Source: Bacillota bacterium (GTDB lineage Bacteria > Bacillota > Clostridia > Oscillospirales > Ruminococcaceae). From it: a DNA stretch of 64,000 bases. The notes under the pieces are model-generated. The model did not search any database and had not been told where the DNA came from. It saw nothing but the letters and a program-made list of their open reading frames with translations. Location: positions 1 to 64,000 of the forward strand of contig JAEZVA010000071.1 in assembly GCA_023443315.1 (NCBI GenBank). Direction: 5' to 3'. Below are positions 1-11,200 of the stretch, in pieces; position 1 is the stretch's first letter; each line of letters opens with the position of its first letter. A program made the translations under genes and the position numbers.

Positions 1-45
1 ATTTGCCTTTTGCAATTTCTTTTCTCTGCCAGCGAACCCAGTCAT
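1..45 (-). CDS. possible start of an unknown CDS running off the left edge
   Basis: On the minus strand an ATG at 45-43 follows an AGGTGG-like ribosome binding site with a short spacer and opens a frame of 15 codons (MTGFAGREKKLQKAN) to the window edge. The same frame is open upstream into the broken tRNA. The fragment is too short to assign to any family. It may belong to whatever element interrupts the tRNA at 88-126, or it may be chance. Confidence 0.2.
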   Translation of the reverse strand, partial: MTGFAGREKKLQKAN

Positions 46-87
46 TAAGCCACCTTTCAGACTTTCGTCAAAACACTCATCAGAGTT

Positions 88-126
88 GTCGGAGTCTAAC
101 GCTCTATCCAGCTGAGCTACAGGCGC
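88..126 (-). pseudogene. 5' half of tRNA-Arg(CCG), interrupted at the anticodon loop
   Basis: Read on the minus strand this is a canonical tRNA 5' half: acceptor strand GCGCCTG, a D-arm with GCTC and GAGC stems, anticodon 5' stem TTAGA and the loop CTCCGAC carrying CCG, which would decode CGG (Arg). The expected 3' anticodon stem (TCTAA), variable loop, TTCG arm and acceptor 3' strand do not follow; unrelated sequence begins directly after the loop. The gene is therefore truncated, split by an insertion in the anticodon loop, or lies at an assembly join. I see no intron core motif in the 87 bases that follow. Confidence 0.7.
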
Positions 127-183
127 ATATGATAAACGCAAACCGTGTAAAAGGCTTGACGCACAAAATAGTATGATACTTAT

Positions 184-270
184 CTTTGTTTAAGAAATGT
201 ACAATAAATCGAGCAAAAGCTTTGATTTATGCGGTTTTGCGAAGATTTTTTGTCGCCATTTCTAACAAAG
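184..270 (-). repeat. palindromic intergenic repeat, copy A
   Basis: One of four related imperfect palindromes. The outer arms are CTTTGTTTAAGAAATG (184-199) and CATTTCTAACAAAG (257-270), which are reverse complements apart from a 2-nt gap; the inner arms carry AATAAATCGAGCAAAA and its approximate complement. Orientation is set by the off-centre core, so copies A and D are inverted relative to B and C. It ends 2 nt from the stop of the arabinofuranosidase gene and would form a long hairpin at the 3' end of that mRNA, so it may act as a terminator or 3' stabiliser. Confidence 0.75.
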
Positions 271-271
271 A

Positions 272-1792
272 TTAGTATTGTGCGCGTTTTAGGCGAATGA
301 CGTTCCAAGACGCCTTGTGCAGAATGGTTTTTAGTACGCCGCCATCCAGTCCGCTATCCTGTCTGGTGCTGGGTGCGACGTTTTGGCAGGCTGCGGAGTT
401 GGAGGCTCGCATATCAAAGCCCTCCATGCAGATCCACTCGATTATCGACACACCGCAAAAGGCGCGTAGGTCGGTTTCGAGCAGGATGTCCTCCGAGCAG
501 CTGCGGTTCACGGCAAAGATAGTAATCTCCTCGGTCTCTGGGTTGTAAACGGGAATCGCCTCGATGTCCGTTACATCGCTGTGACCCTTTGTGTCATGCT
601 TTGTTGTGTTTAAAATGGGCTGCAACGCGATACCACGTCCGTATACAGATGCATGTAAGAACGGGTAGTAGATGGTCTGCTTCCATGCTGTGCCGTTTGT
701 CTCGGTCATAATTGGCGCAATAACGTTCACAAGCTGGGCGAGGCACGCCATACGAACGCGATTGCTGTACTTCAAGAAGGTAATCAAAACAAGTCCCACA
801 ACCAGCGCATCTTCGAAGGTGTAGATGTCCTCCAAAAGCGCGGGCGCAACCTGCCAGGGGCGGTTTTTCATGGTATCGGCATCCGCGTCGTTGGAATGGA
901 ACCACACATTCCACTCATCAAAGCTCAGGTTTAAGGTCTTTTTGCTTCTTTTTCTGGCTTTTACATAGTCGCAGGTGGAGATAACGGTGTGAAGAAAACG
1001 CTCCAAATCTTGAGTACAGGCAAAGAAGTCCTCGGTGTCGTTGTTTTTGTTGCCGAAGTATTGATGTAACGAGATGTAGTCCACATGCTCGTAGGTGTGC
1101 ATCAATGTTTCCGCTTCCCATTCGGGGAAGGTCGGCATATCCACGCCGGAGCTTCCGCAGCTTACAAGCTCGATAGAGGGGTCAATTAGCCGCATCGCCT
1201 TGGCGGTTTCCGCTGCAATTCGTCCGTATTCATGCGCGGTTTTGGTGCCAATCTGCCACGGTCCATCCATTTCGTTGCCCAAACACCAGGTTTTAATGTT
1301 GTAGGGCAGCTTGTCGCCGTGGCTGATGCGCAGGTCGCTGTAATAGCTGCCGGAGGGATGGTTGCAGTACTCCAGCAGGTTGCAGGCGTCCGCAATTTCC
1401 CTTGTTCCAAGGTTAACCGCCATCATTACCTGCGAATCCACCATGCGTGTCCATTTGTAGAATTCGCTGATGCCAACGGCGTTTGGCTCAAGGCTTCTCC
1501 ACGCAAGCTCCAGTCTCTTTTTTCTTGCGTCGAGGGGACCAACACTGTCTTCCCAATAAAAGTTCGACACAAAATTGCCGCCGGGGTAACGGATAATGGG
1601 CACCCTTAAATCCTTTACTAGCGCCATCGTATCGGTGCGAAAACCGTCATTGTCCGCGCTGGGGTGACCCGGTTGGTAGATGCCATCGTATACTGCGCGA
1701 CCAAGGTGTTCAATAAACGAGCCGTACAGCCGATCGTCAATCTCGGCAATGGAAAGTGCAGGGTCTACCGTCATTTTTGATGTTTTCATCAT
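272..1792 (-). CDS. abfA: GH51 alpha-L-arabinofuranosidase
   Basis: 506-residue enzyme of glycoside hydrolase family 51, which removes terminal alpha-L-arabinofuranosyl groups from arabinoxylan, arabinan and their oligosaccharides with a retaining mechanism. The acid/base lies in LGNEMDGP (Glu174) and the nucleophile in SFDEWN (Glu293); the N-terminal GSFIEHLGRAVYDGIY and RYPGGNF stretches are typical of the family. Length is normal. No signal peptide is visible, so it is likely intracellular, acting on imported arabino-oligosaccharides. It starts at two adjacent ATGs behind AGGGAG, with a promoter at 1842-1871. It is transcribed alone and ends at palindromic repeat A. No transporter or arabinose catabolic gene is adjacent. 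Confidence 0.93.
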   Translation of the reverse strand: MMKTSKMTVDPALSIAEIDDRLYGSFIEHLGRAVYDGIYQPGHPSADNDGFRTDTMALVKDLRVPIIRYPGGNFVSNFYWEDSVGPLDARKKRLELAWRSLEPNAVGISEFYKWTRMVDSQVMMAVNLGTREIADACNLLEYCNHPSGSYYSDLRISHGDKLPYNIKTWCLGNEMDGPWQIGTKTAHEYGRIAAETAKAMRLIDPSIELVSCGSSGVDMPTFPEWEAETLMHTYEHVDYISLHQYFGNKNNDTEDFFACTQDLERFLHTVISTCDYVKARKRSKKTLNLSFDEWNVWFHSNDADADTMKNRPWQVAPALLEDIYTFEDALVVGLVLITFLKYSNRVRMACLAQLVNVIAPIMTETNGTAWKQTIYYPFLHASVYGRGIALQPILNTTKHDTKGHSDVTDIEAIPVYNPETEEITIFAVNRSCSEDILLETDLRAFCGVSIIEWICMEGFDMRASNSAACQNVAPSTRQDSGLDGGVLKTILHKASWNVIRLKRAQY

Positions 1793-2105
1793 GGTCTCCC
1801 TTTTAGTTTGGATTTATGTAAAATAATTTATCCTTTACTAAATTGTAGTCTATCCATATAGTAGAAGTCAAGGTTTGTATGCGAATTTGTCCAAAATAAC
1901 AAGGTGCGACAAATGACTTTGGTTTAACCTAGTGACGTAAAAAAGTTACACAATGTTTATAAAAACCGTACAATACTGCACCAAAACTTCTACGTTGGGT
2001 TTTTGCAGGAAAATGTCGCAAAATATACACGGGCAATATATTGTGTGATATAATAATCATAATTGTGAAATAATCAAAACAAGCGTTTTATTAGAGGAGA
2101 GTGTT
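1793..2105. other. divergent intergenic region, abfA / Na-Pi transporter
   Basis: AT-rich region between two divergent genes. It holds the minus-strand abfA promoter (1842-1871) and, for the plus-strand transporter, two possible -10 elements: TACAAT near 1968 behind a weak TTACAC, and TATAAT near 2047. A GAGGAG ribosome binding site lies just before 2106. No structured RNA was recognised. Confidence 0.5.
1842..1871 (-). promoter_or_regulatory. sigma-A-type promoter of abfA
   Basis: On the minus strand: -35 TTGACT (1871-1866), an 18-nt spacer, and -10 TACAAT (1847-1842), about 50 nt upstream of the abfA start. Confidence 0.55.
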
Positions 2106-3881
2106 ATGGGAATCTCTAACTTGCTGCAACTAATTGGCGGACTGGCTTTGTTTTTATTCGGCATGAACACAATGGGTACAGGGTTAGAAAAAACATCGGG
2201 AGGAAAGCTGGAAAAACTGCTAGAGCGGTTAACGTCCAACCCGATTAAGGCAGTGGTACTTGGTGCTGCTGTCACAAGTGTTGTACAATCGTCATCTGCA
2301 ACTACCGTCATGGTTGTAGGGTTTGTAAACTCCGGCATCATGAAGCTAAGTCAGGCGGTTGGCGTAATAATGGGCGCCAACATTGGTACGACCGTTACAT
2401 CGTGGATTTTAAGCCTATCGGGTATACAGAGCGACAATTTTTTTGTCAGTCTTTTAAAACCCGATTCTTTTTCGCCAATCTTTGCGCTGGTGGGTGTGGT
2501 TTTACTTTTATTCTTTCAGGGCGAGCGCAACAAAAACATCGGGTCCATATTTATTGGATTTGGCGTGTTGATGTTTGGTATGGATACGATGAGTTCCGCG
2601 GTAAAGCCCCTTGCGCAAACGCCGGAATTTGTAGATATACTAACCATGTTTGCAAACCCGATTCTCGGTCTGATAGTGGGAGCGCTGTTTACGGCGGTGA
2701 TACAAAGCTCCTCCGCCTCGGTGGGTGTTTTGCAGGCGCTTTGCATGACCGGCACAATCAGCATTGGGGTTGCGCTACCTATCATCATGGGGCAGAACAT
2801 CGGCACCTGTATCACCGCATTATTGTCCTCTGTGGGGGCCAATAAAAACGCAAAAAGAGCGGCGCTCATTCATCTGTATTTTAACTTAATTGGAACCGTA
2901 CTCTTTATGGCGGGTTTTTACAGTTTGAATGCCCTGATGAACTTTGGGTTCTTAAATGACATACTAAACCCCGCAGGGGTTGCTGTGATACACACCATCT
3001 TTAACATCTCGTGCACGATAGTCTTGTTGCCGTTCGCCAAACTGCTCGAAAAGCTGGCTTATCTTTCCCTGCCGGAAAAGAACCTGGATATGCAGGCGGA
3101 GAACGCAGACGATTTTCAGCTGCTTGACGCACGTTTTCTGGACAAGACCTCCTTTGCCACCGAGCAGTGCAGAAACGTCACTTCAAAGATGGCGCGGCTG
3201 ACCAAAGAGTCGATGTACAAGGCGCTGGGATTGCTTGGTCAGTTTGACGAGGACGTCGCCGCAGAGGTTCTTGTCTTGGAGGATAAGGTTGACAAGTTCG
3301 AGGATCAGTTAAGCACCTATCTTGTAAAACTGAGCAGCAAAAACCTGTCTGAGAAGGATTCCCGCACGATCTCCATCCTGCTGCATTGCATCGGAGATTT
3401 TGAACGCATATCCGACCATTCGGTTAACGTGATGCAAGCGGCAAAGGAAATGCACGATAAGAAGCTGTCCTTTTCAAAAGAAGCCAACGCGGAGATTCGT
3501 ACCTTTGTAGAGGCGGTAAAAGAGATTATAGCCATCACCTTTGAGGCGTTTGAAACCGAGAATACAGAGCTAGCGCAAACCGTAGAACCGCTCGAAGAGG
3601 TAATAGACAACCTAAACGAGAGCTTAAAGAAGCGTCACATTAAGCGGCTGCGCACAGGCACCTGTACCATTGAGCTTGGATTTGTGTTGTCTGACATCAT
3701 CAACACCTTTGAGCGCATTTCAGACCATTGCTCCAACGTTGCGCTTTGGGTTTTGCACTCCAAAGAGATCGGGTTTGACACTCATGGATATGTGGAGCGC
3801 ATGCGCAGAGGCGATAACGAGTATTTCGAAACAAAGTACCTGCAGTTTAAGGGCAAGTATGTGCTGCCTAAGAACAGTTGA
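2106..3881 (+). CDS. Na+/phosphate cotransporter with C-terminal PhoU domain
   Basis: 591-residue membrane protein of the NptA/PNaS family (Na/Pi cotransporter II), which imports phosphate with sodium. Residues 1-330 contain about eight hydrophobic segments and the two inverted-repeat signatures QSSSATT and QSSSASV that form the substrate site. Residues about 350-560 form a charged helical PhoU-like domain with paired ERISDH motifs, which usually couples uptake to phosphate status. It starts at an ATG behind GAGGAG and is followed by a strong terminator, so it is a single-gene unit. No pst or pho genes are adjacent. Confidence 0.92.
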   Translation: MGISNLLQLIGGLALFLFGMNTMGTGLEKTSGGKLEKLLERLTSNPIKAVVLGAAVTSVVQSSSATTVMVVGFVNSGIMKLSQAVGVIMGANIGTTVTSWILSLSGIQSDNFFVSLLKPDSFSPIFALVGVVLLLFFQGERNKNIGSIFIGFGVLMFGMDTMSSAVKPLAQTPEFVDILTMFANPILGLIVGALFTAVIQSSSASVGVLQALCMTGTISIGVALPIIMGQNIGTCITALLSSVGANKNAKRAALIHLYFNLIGTVLFMAGFYSLNALMNFGFLNDILNPAGVAVIHTIFNISCTIVLLPFAKLLEKLAYLSLPEKNLDMQAENADDFQLLDARFLDKTSFATEQCRNVTSKMARLTKESMYKALGLLGQFDEDVAAEVLVLEDKVDKFEDQLSTYLVKLSSKNLSEKDSRTISILLHCIGDFERISDHSVNVMQAAKEMHDKKLSFSKEANAEIRTFVEAVKEIIAITFEAFETENTELAQTVEPLEEVIDNLNESLKKRHIKRLRTGTCTIELGFVLSDIINTFERISDHCSNVALWVLHSKEIGFDTHGYVERMRRGDNEYFETKYLQFKGKYVLPKNS

Positions 3882-3937
3882 TCTGCTGGGCGAACGATAG
3901 CATTCGTGCGACTTGGACGTAAATAATAGAACATTAG

Positions 3938-3985
3938 CCCTCCGAATTATGGTTGTATCAAACCACAATTCGGAGGGATTTTTTT
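3938..3985 (+). terminator. intrinsic terminator after the Na/Pi transporter
   Basis: CCCTCCGAATT and AATTCGGAGGG form a perfect stem (3938-3977, extended by TGGTT/AACCA) followed by a run of T. It also lies just beyond the 3' end of the convergent mutY gene, although the minus side has no good T tract. Confidence 0.9.
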
Positions 3986-3998
3986 CTGAGTAACTGTT

Positions 3999-5048
3999 CT
4001 AGTCAAGGTTTGGCAATAGATATGCGGCAAACGCGGTTGGAATTGTGTACTCGCTTTCAAGCTGCTGTCTTGAAATAAACAAAAGAGAGTCATTCTGTGC
4101 ACAGTCGTTTACCCGCACAAGATACCCCGTCATATGCCACTCGATGTGGGTAAAGATATGTTTTGCAGCCGGCAAAGGCAAAACGGAAACAGGGGTAAGC
4201 CCCATTTCTTGAACAGCCTGTAAGCACTGCGCCTGTGTCAGGGTGGCCGCAAGGTTTGGCAGCTCCCACAATCCCGCCAGCAGACCATGCTCGGCGCGCC
4301 TTCTTACCGCAAGGCGGTTGTCACAAACGATAATCAGCACCGTGCGGTCTTCCTTTACCCGCGCCTTTTTTGGCTTCTTTACGGGGATTTGTTCCGTTAA
4401 TCCGTCCCGATAAGCCCTGCAAACCTTGCTCAATGGACAGATATCGCATCTCGGCGTGCCATTTGGCAGGCAGACCGTCGCCCCGAGCTCCATCAGCGAT
4501 TGGTTAAAATCGCCCACCCGTGTGTCGGGCAGGATATCGGTAACCTGACGCGTGATCTCACGCTTTACCCCTACGCTTGTTATGTCGCCACTGTTTGCGG
4601 TTAAACGGCTGATGACTCGAAGCACATTGCCATCCACCGCGGGCACCCGCACCCCAAACGCGATGGAAGCCACCGCCCCTGCAGAGTATGCCCCCAACCC
4701 GGGCAGGGAGCAGAGCGTTTCAAAGTCATTCGGAATCACGCCGCCGTATGTCGATTGTATCAGCCGCGCCGCCTTTTGCAGGTTTTTGGCGCGGCTGTAG
4801 TAGCCAAGCCCTTCCCATAGCTTAAGCAGGACGGCTTCCTCCGTGTTTGCAAGTGACTGAACGTCGGGTAGTGCCTTTATAAACCGCTCAAAATACGGAA
4901 TGACCGCCTCAACGCGCGTTTGTTGCAGCATAATCTCAGAGACCCATACGCGGTAGGGCGTGGGTACGCTGCGCCACGGCAGAACGCGAGCGTTTTCGTC
5001 GTACCAGTTAAGCAGTAAAGAAACGATAGGTTGAAGCTGTGATTCCAT
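3999..5048 (-). CDS. mutY: A/G-specific adenine glycosylase MutY
   Basis: 349-residue base excision repair enzyme that removes adenine mispaired with 8-oxoguanine. Visible are the catalytic Glu38 in SEIMLQQT, the helix-hairpin-helix LPGLGAYSAGA, the catalytic Asp139 in VDGNVLRV, and iron-sulfur cysteines at 193, 201, 204 and 210. The first cysteine gap has seven residues, where the textbook C-x6-C-x2-C-x5-C has six; the other gaps are normal. Residues about 230-349 form the NUDIX-like domain that recognises 8-oxoG. It is convergent with the phosphate transporter and divergent from the giant glucan synthase gene. Confidence 0.95.
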   Translation of the reverse strand: MESQLQPIVSLLLNWYDENARVLPWRSVPTPYRVWVSEIMLQQTRVEAVIPYFERFIKALPDVQSLANTEEAVLLKLWEGLGYYSRAKNLQKAARLIQSTYGGVIPNDFETLCSLPGLGAYSAGAVASIAFGVRVPAVDGNVLRVISRLTANSGDITSVGVKREITRQVTDILPDTRVGDFNQSLMELGATVCLPNGTPRCDICPLSKVCRAYRDGLTEQIPVKKPKKARVKEDRTVLIIVCDNRLAVRRRAEHGLLAGLWELPNLAATLTQAQCLQAVQEMGLTPVSVLPLPAAKHIFTHIEWHMTGYLVRVNDCAQNDSLLFISRQQLESEYTIPTAFAAYLLPNLD

Positions 5049-5232
5049 CTAAATACCATCCAAATAAAAAATAATAAGGTGTGTCCAATCTTAAGCTAGT
5101 ATAACACAATCATGGGGCAAGCAAAAACAGTCTGTGGTTTACGCAGTATGCCCTGAAGCCTTGTGCAAACATGAATTTTTCGGCAAAGCTTCGTCAACAA
5201 TATGCGTATTGCAAGACGAAGGAGCGGATGCC

Positions 5233-8200
5233 GTGAAGACAGGATATTCAAACAACCCGATAGACAGGGCAAAGATTCCGCAAAAGCCGTATATGAAAAA
5301 ACCACTTGCGCTACGTACAATGGTGGTACAGGAGATTAAAGCACTGTGGGCGCTGTACCGCGAGGTAAGTAGAGAAAAAACCCGCTCAGGTGTGCGACAG
5401 TGGCTGTACGAAAACTATTATACCCTTCAGGCGGAGGGCAGATCGGTGGTGCGCTCCCTTCGGCACGAAAACCCGCTGCCGTGCATGGAAAACAGCTCGG
5501 TACCCGTGGTGTACCATCTGGTCAGTTCTGTTTTTGTCGCAAAACGAACTGAGCTGACCGGTGAGAGCCTTGAGCAGTTTTTGTGCGAGATACAGAGGGA
5601 TACCCCCCTTGCGGTGGCGGAGCTGTGCTTTGTGCCCACCGCGCTTCGCTGCGCGTACATTTCGGTATGCCGTAAGGCGTGCGAACAGGACGTAACCGAC
5701 AAGGATGCCGAAGACCTGTTTGCATATGGTATCTGTTCGCTGCGTGCCATCTCAGACCTGTGCTTTGAGGATATCTTTAACAACTGCAGCGCGGTAGAGC
5801 GGGTTTTGCAGCAGGACCCATCGGGCGACTACCCGAATATGGATGAGGAGAGCAAAAACCTATACCGTTTTAAGATATCGCGTATTGCCGTGGCCAATGA
5901 CATCTCCGAGCTACAGGCGGCAAAAAATATGCTTGCGTATGTGCAAAACGGGCAGACCCCGCGCGAGCGACACATCGGTCACCCCATCTTTTTGGTGGAT
6001 GATCTGCATCAGAAGGCGCAGGCAAAAGGACATTGTGCGTTGGCACTAACCGCAATAATACCGCTTGTTCTTAGCGTGACCATCGGTCTGTTTTTGCAGA
6101 GCATCTGGCCGGCGCTGCTGTTGTACCTACCTCTTTGGGAGATAGTGCGCCCGCTTATCGAGCAGTTTGCGATGCGCGGCGTACCCGCTACGGTCATACC
6201 GCGCATCGCACTGGAGCGCGACCTGCCAAGCGGCGCGAACACGCTTGTTACCGTATCTACCCTGATGCCCCGCCCAGAGGATGCCCCCGCGCTCGAAAAG
6301 CACCTTGAGAATCTGTTTATCACAAACGGGGGTGCGGGCGTCGGGTTTATGGTGCTAGCCGACTTTAAAGAGGACAAGGAAGCGACCAACCCAAAGGATA
6401 TGGCAATGCTCACCGCCGCACAGGGGGTTGTTACGCGCCTAAACGCCCGCTTTGGGGACTGCTTTTACCTGCTGGTGCGCAAGCGCAGCTATAATAAGTC
6501 CAGCAAGCGGTTCGGTGGGTGGGAGCGCAAGCGCGGCGCCATCACCCAACTCGTGCGCTTTATTGGTGGGCAGAGCATCCCCGTAAAGCTGTTTTGCGGC
6601 AATATGGATGCGTTGCGCCGCACGCGCTACATCCTTGCGCTGGACGCCGATACGGGGCTTTTGCTCGGCTCGGTCGCCCAGCTGGTGGGTGCTGCGATCC
6701 ATCCCCTCAACCGTGCGGAGGTGTCCAAAGAAACAGGAACCGTCACGCGCGGCTACGGTATCTTTCTTCCGCGCATCAGCGTAAGCCTTGCGTCCGCGTA
6801 TAAAACGGGTTTTAGCAAGGTGATGGCCGGGTGCGGCGGCATTACGGCGTATGGCGCCGTCTGCCCAAGCCTGTATCAGGACCTGTTCGGCTGCGCCGTC
6901 TTTTCCGGCAAGGGTCTGATTGACGTGCGCGCCTTTTTTGAGGTGATGGATCAGCGCTTTGACGAGGGCGTTATTCTTTCGCATGATATCTTAGAGGGCG
7001 AGTACCTGCGCACCGCGTATGTGTCGGATGTAGAGCTGACCGAGAGCTTCCCACAAAACGCGGCAAGCTTCTTTTCCCGCCAGCATCGGTGGATTCGCGG
7101 CGACGTGCAGAACGCGCCGTTTGTTTTTTCGAGCGTTACACGCGGCGGGGTAAAGGAGCGCAACGTTCTCGGGGGCGTTTCGCGCTACAAATTGTTTGAT
7201 AATATTCGCCGCGCGCTGACCCCTGTGGCAGCCTACCTGTGCATAGCGGTCGCTTTTTTTGCCGATACGCCGCTAAGCTACTCGCTTGCGCTAGGGGGCT
7301 TTTTTGCCATGACGGCACCACAGCTGATATCGGCGGTGGCAGCGATATTCTCCAGCCGCGGGTTTGCGCTCTCGCGGGAGTACTACTCCAAGGTGTTGCC
7401 CGCTGCACTCGAGAGTGTGTCGCAGGCATTTTTCTCATTTGTGTTTTTACCAAAGCATGCTTTTATGGCGGCGGACGCGGTAATCCGTTCGCTCTACCGT
7501 ATGACCGTATCTCACGAAAAGCTGCTGGAGTGGACAACCGCGGCGGATGCGGAGCGCGGCGGCAAACGATTTTTCTCCCAGCTGCAGGGTCTACTACCCG
7601 GCGTTGTTTCGGGTATTGTACTTTTATTTTCTTCTGTGAGTATACTAAGGTTGTTTGGCATCTTGTTTTTAATCTCGCCCCTTGTGGCGTTCTTTTCCTC
7701 CAAAGAGACGGGCAGCCAGCGCGGAACGATTGACGCGCAAACGCAGGATCTGCTCACCGCCTATGCCGCGATGATGTGGCGGTACTACGAAAAGACCTGT
7801 ACAGCGCGCGAAAACTACCTGCCGCCCGATAATGTACAGGAGGCGCCAACCTATGTGGTGGCGCACCGCACGTCCCCCACCAATATCGGTCTGATGCTGC
7901 TGTGCACCCTAGCCGCGCGTGATTTTCATTTTATCACCACCGAAGAGATGACGCTGCGCATCCAGCGAAGCCTTACCACCATTCTGCGTATGGAGCGGTA
8001 CCAGGGCAATCTGTATAACTGGTACGATACCCGCACCCTTGCGCTTTTGCAGCCCGCGTTTGTATCGTCGGTAGACAGCGCAAACTTTTTGTGCTGCCTT
8101 GTCGCCTTGCGCGAGGGCATTAAGGAGTATATCACCGACCAAGCAAAGCGAATAAAAATCACCGAGCAGATTAACACACTAATTAACGAAGCCGACCTTA

Positions 8201-11200
8201 CGATGTTTTACAACAAGCGCAAAAAGCTGTTTTCGGTGGGGTACGACTGCGAAAAGCAGAGCCTTGTTCACTCTCATTACGACCTTTTGATGAGCGAAGC
8301 GCGCCTTGCCAGCTACTTTGCTATCGCAACGGGGCAGGTGCCCAAAAAGCACTGGGGAGCGCTTGCCCGCACGCTCGCGCGCCAAGGTACCTTTGCAGGA
8401 CCGATATCATGGGGTGGCAGTGTATTTGAGTACTTTATGCCCCACCTGTTGTTGCCCGTTTACGAGGGGTCGCTTCTGTACGAGGCACTGCGCTTTTGCA
8501 GCTACTGCCAAAAGCTGCGCGCGCGTAGCCTGTCGCTGCCGTGGGGCGTTTCGGAGAGCGGGTTTTACGCGTTTGACAACCAGCTAAACTACCGCTATAA
8601 GGCACATGGGGTACAGAAGCTCGGGTTGATGCGGGGGCTTAACAACGAATACGTTGTGTCGCCCTATTCCACCTTTTTGACGATGGGGCACGACCCGTAT
8701 GCAGCGTTAAAAAACCTTGCCGAGCTTGAGAAGATTGGCATGGTGGGCAAATGGGGCTTTTATGAGGCGTGTGACTATACCCACCGCCGTACGGGCGCAT
8801 ACAAGCGGGGCATTGTGCGCAGCTATATGGCGCACCATGTGGGCATGAGCCTGCTTTCGGTAAACAATGCAGTGCACGACAACTGCATGCAGCGCCGCTT
8901 TATGTCCGACCGTGCCATGAAGGCGGCACAGGAGCTATTAGAGGAAAAGATTGCGGCGGGTAGCCTAATTTTTGAAGACGTGCCCGACCGCGCAGAAGCC
9001 CCCCGTCATGGGCGAGAGACCCCGACCGAGGAGGTGTATACCGAAGTGTCGCCCCAAAACACGCATGTCCAGATTCTTTCTAACGGCGAGCTTACCGCCG
9101 TGCTTAGCGATGTCGGCACACAGCATATCTCGTTTGGTAGCATCGACATCACCCGACGTACCACCGACCCGCTGCGTGCGCCCTGCGGCGTGTATTTTGT
9201 CGCCCAGATGCAAGACCAGACGGTATGCGCGACCACCGCGCCCTTTTATGATGCCAAAGCAAAGCATGTGGCAAAGCTGTTCGGTTCGGGTGTGGAGTAT
9301 TACGGGATTAAAGAGCAGGTTGAGGCAGGGCTTCAGGTGTGCGTTCACAGCGACCTGCCCGTCTGCCAGTATATCGGTGTCGTAAAGAACAATTCCCCCA
9401 AAAAAGAGAAGGCACAGGTGCTTGTCTACTTTGAGCCGGCACTTGCCGCCTTTCGGGATGTGGAGGCGCACCCCGCGTTCACTCGCCTGTTTTTACAGGC
9501 GGTGTACGACCGAGCGTCGAGCAGTCTAATCTTCAGCAGGCGCACCCGCCCGGGCGAAAGCGATGTGAGCGTGGCGATTGGCTTTTTGGACGAAACGCCG
9601 TTTGAATACGAAACTGTCAAGCATAACCTGTTGTCGCTACCCTATGGAATTGCGTCGCTGGGTGGTGCGTTTGAGCGTCCGTTTCTTGGTGGGGAGGGGG
9701 TGCCCGACGCTGTGTGCGCCATCCGCGCCCATGCCGACATTGCACCTGGTGCCCAAAAGGAGTTTGCGTTTGTCGTAGCGGTGGATGATACGCCAGAGGG
9801 CGCAGTCTCCCGCGTGGTTGCGGCCAGACGCAGGGGCGTCATCGGCTCCGCCCGCGCGGCACGCTCGCCAGTTGCCACCACAAAGCTCGAGGACTGCATT
9901 GGGCAAAGCGTTCTGCCACAGCTGTTTTACCCGCGACGCGAAACACAAGAGAGCATTGCAGCGGCACTCAAAAACGAGCTTGGCGTCCACGGGCTTTGGG
10001 GGCTTAGCATCTCGGGCGATTTCCCCATCGTGCTCATAGAGGTACACGACCCCAATGACGTGGTGCGTTGCGAGGGCTATATTAAGCTGTTGCAAAAGCT
10101 CAGGGTGTGCAACGTGTTCTTTGACCTTGTGGTGTTGTACACTAACGCACAGCAGGAGGGCGACACAATTCGGCAGGCACTCGCCGACCTTGCACACGAG
10201 TGCATGGCAGAGGATCTTTTGGGTGCCAGGGTTGGCATCCACGCGGTGAACCTAGCGGTTTGCGACAGCAAGGTACGCACCCTGCTGTATGCCGCGGCAA
10301 GCCATGTGGTGGAGCAGTCGCTGGTGCGTCATCCGCAGCCTGCGAGCGCCTATCAGCCACTCGTTGTCACTCCGGCAGAGAAGGAGCGTTTAACCATCGT
10401 GGGGGAGGATCGCATTATCGGCGGTGCGTTTACGCGTGAACGGTTTTACGTTACGGGTACACCCCGTGCGCCGTGGTGCCATGTGCTGTCAAACCCCGCC
10501 TTTGGCACACTGCTGTCCGATAAGGCGCTGGGCTTTAGCTGGGCGGTCAACGCCAGAGAGAACAAGCTCACGCCGTGGTTTAACGACCTTGCGCTCGACA
10601 ACGTAGGCGAGATGCTCGTGCTTGATACTGGCGGCATGCGCTTTGACCTTGTAAACGGCGCGCTCGCCTCGTTCTCACCCCGCGACGCGATGTATGAGGG
10701 TAGGGTAGCCTTCGGGAGGATAAAAACAACTGCCATGGTATCCATATCCCCGCACGGATGTGCAAAGTATCTCGACGTCACCCTGCAAAACACCACCAAG
10801 GAGGTGATTGATATCGAGCTGAGTTACTATACCGAGCCAGTACTGGGCGTCAACCGCAGCACAGCACGTCATCTCATTCCTACCCTGCACAGCGGCATGC
10901 TTACGCTGACAAACCCCTTTAACACGGCGGTGGGCGGCAGCATGGCGGTGGGCTGCGACAAGAAGGACGTATTCTACCACTGCGAGCGGGCGGCGTTTTT
11001 GTGCGGCAAGGCTACCCCCGAGCTGCCTTACCCAAACGACGATCCGTGCGCCGCGGCGATTCACCCGTACAAGCTTCCGCCGAGCGGGCGGTATTCGGTA
11101 AGGTTTATTCTGAGCTATGGCAAGGATAAGGATGCATGCGTAAAACAGGCAAGGAGCGCCACGCAGCGCAGGGAGCGCGAAAACAACATCTGGATAGACA

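Noticed and set aside
63..83. Hammerhead-ribozyme-like words CTGATGAG and CGAAA on the minus strand next to the broken tRNA
   Set aside because: The flanking stems needed for a hammerhead fold do not pair, and the words can be explained by an open frame.
9637..10242. 201-codon minus-strand frame, with other long antisense frames across the giant synthase gene
   Set aside because: All fall inside one continuous, conserved coding sequence on the plus strand and lack plausible ribosome binding sites.
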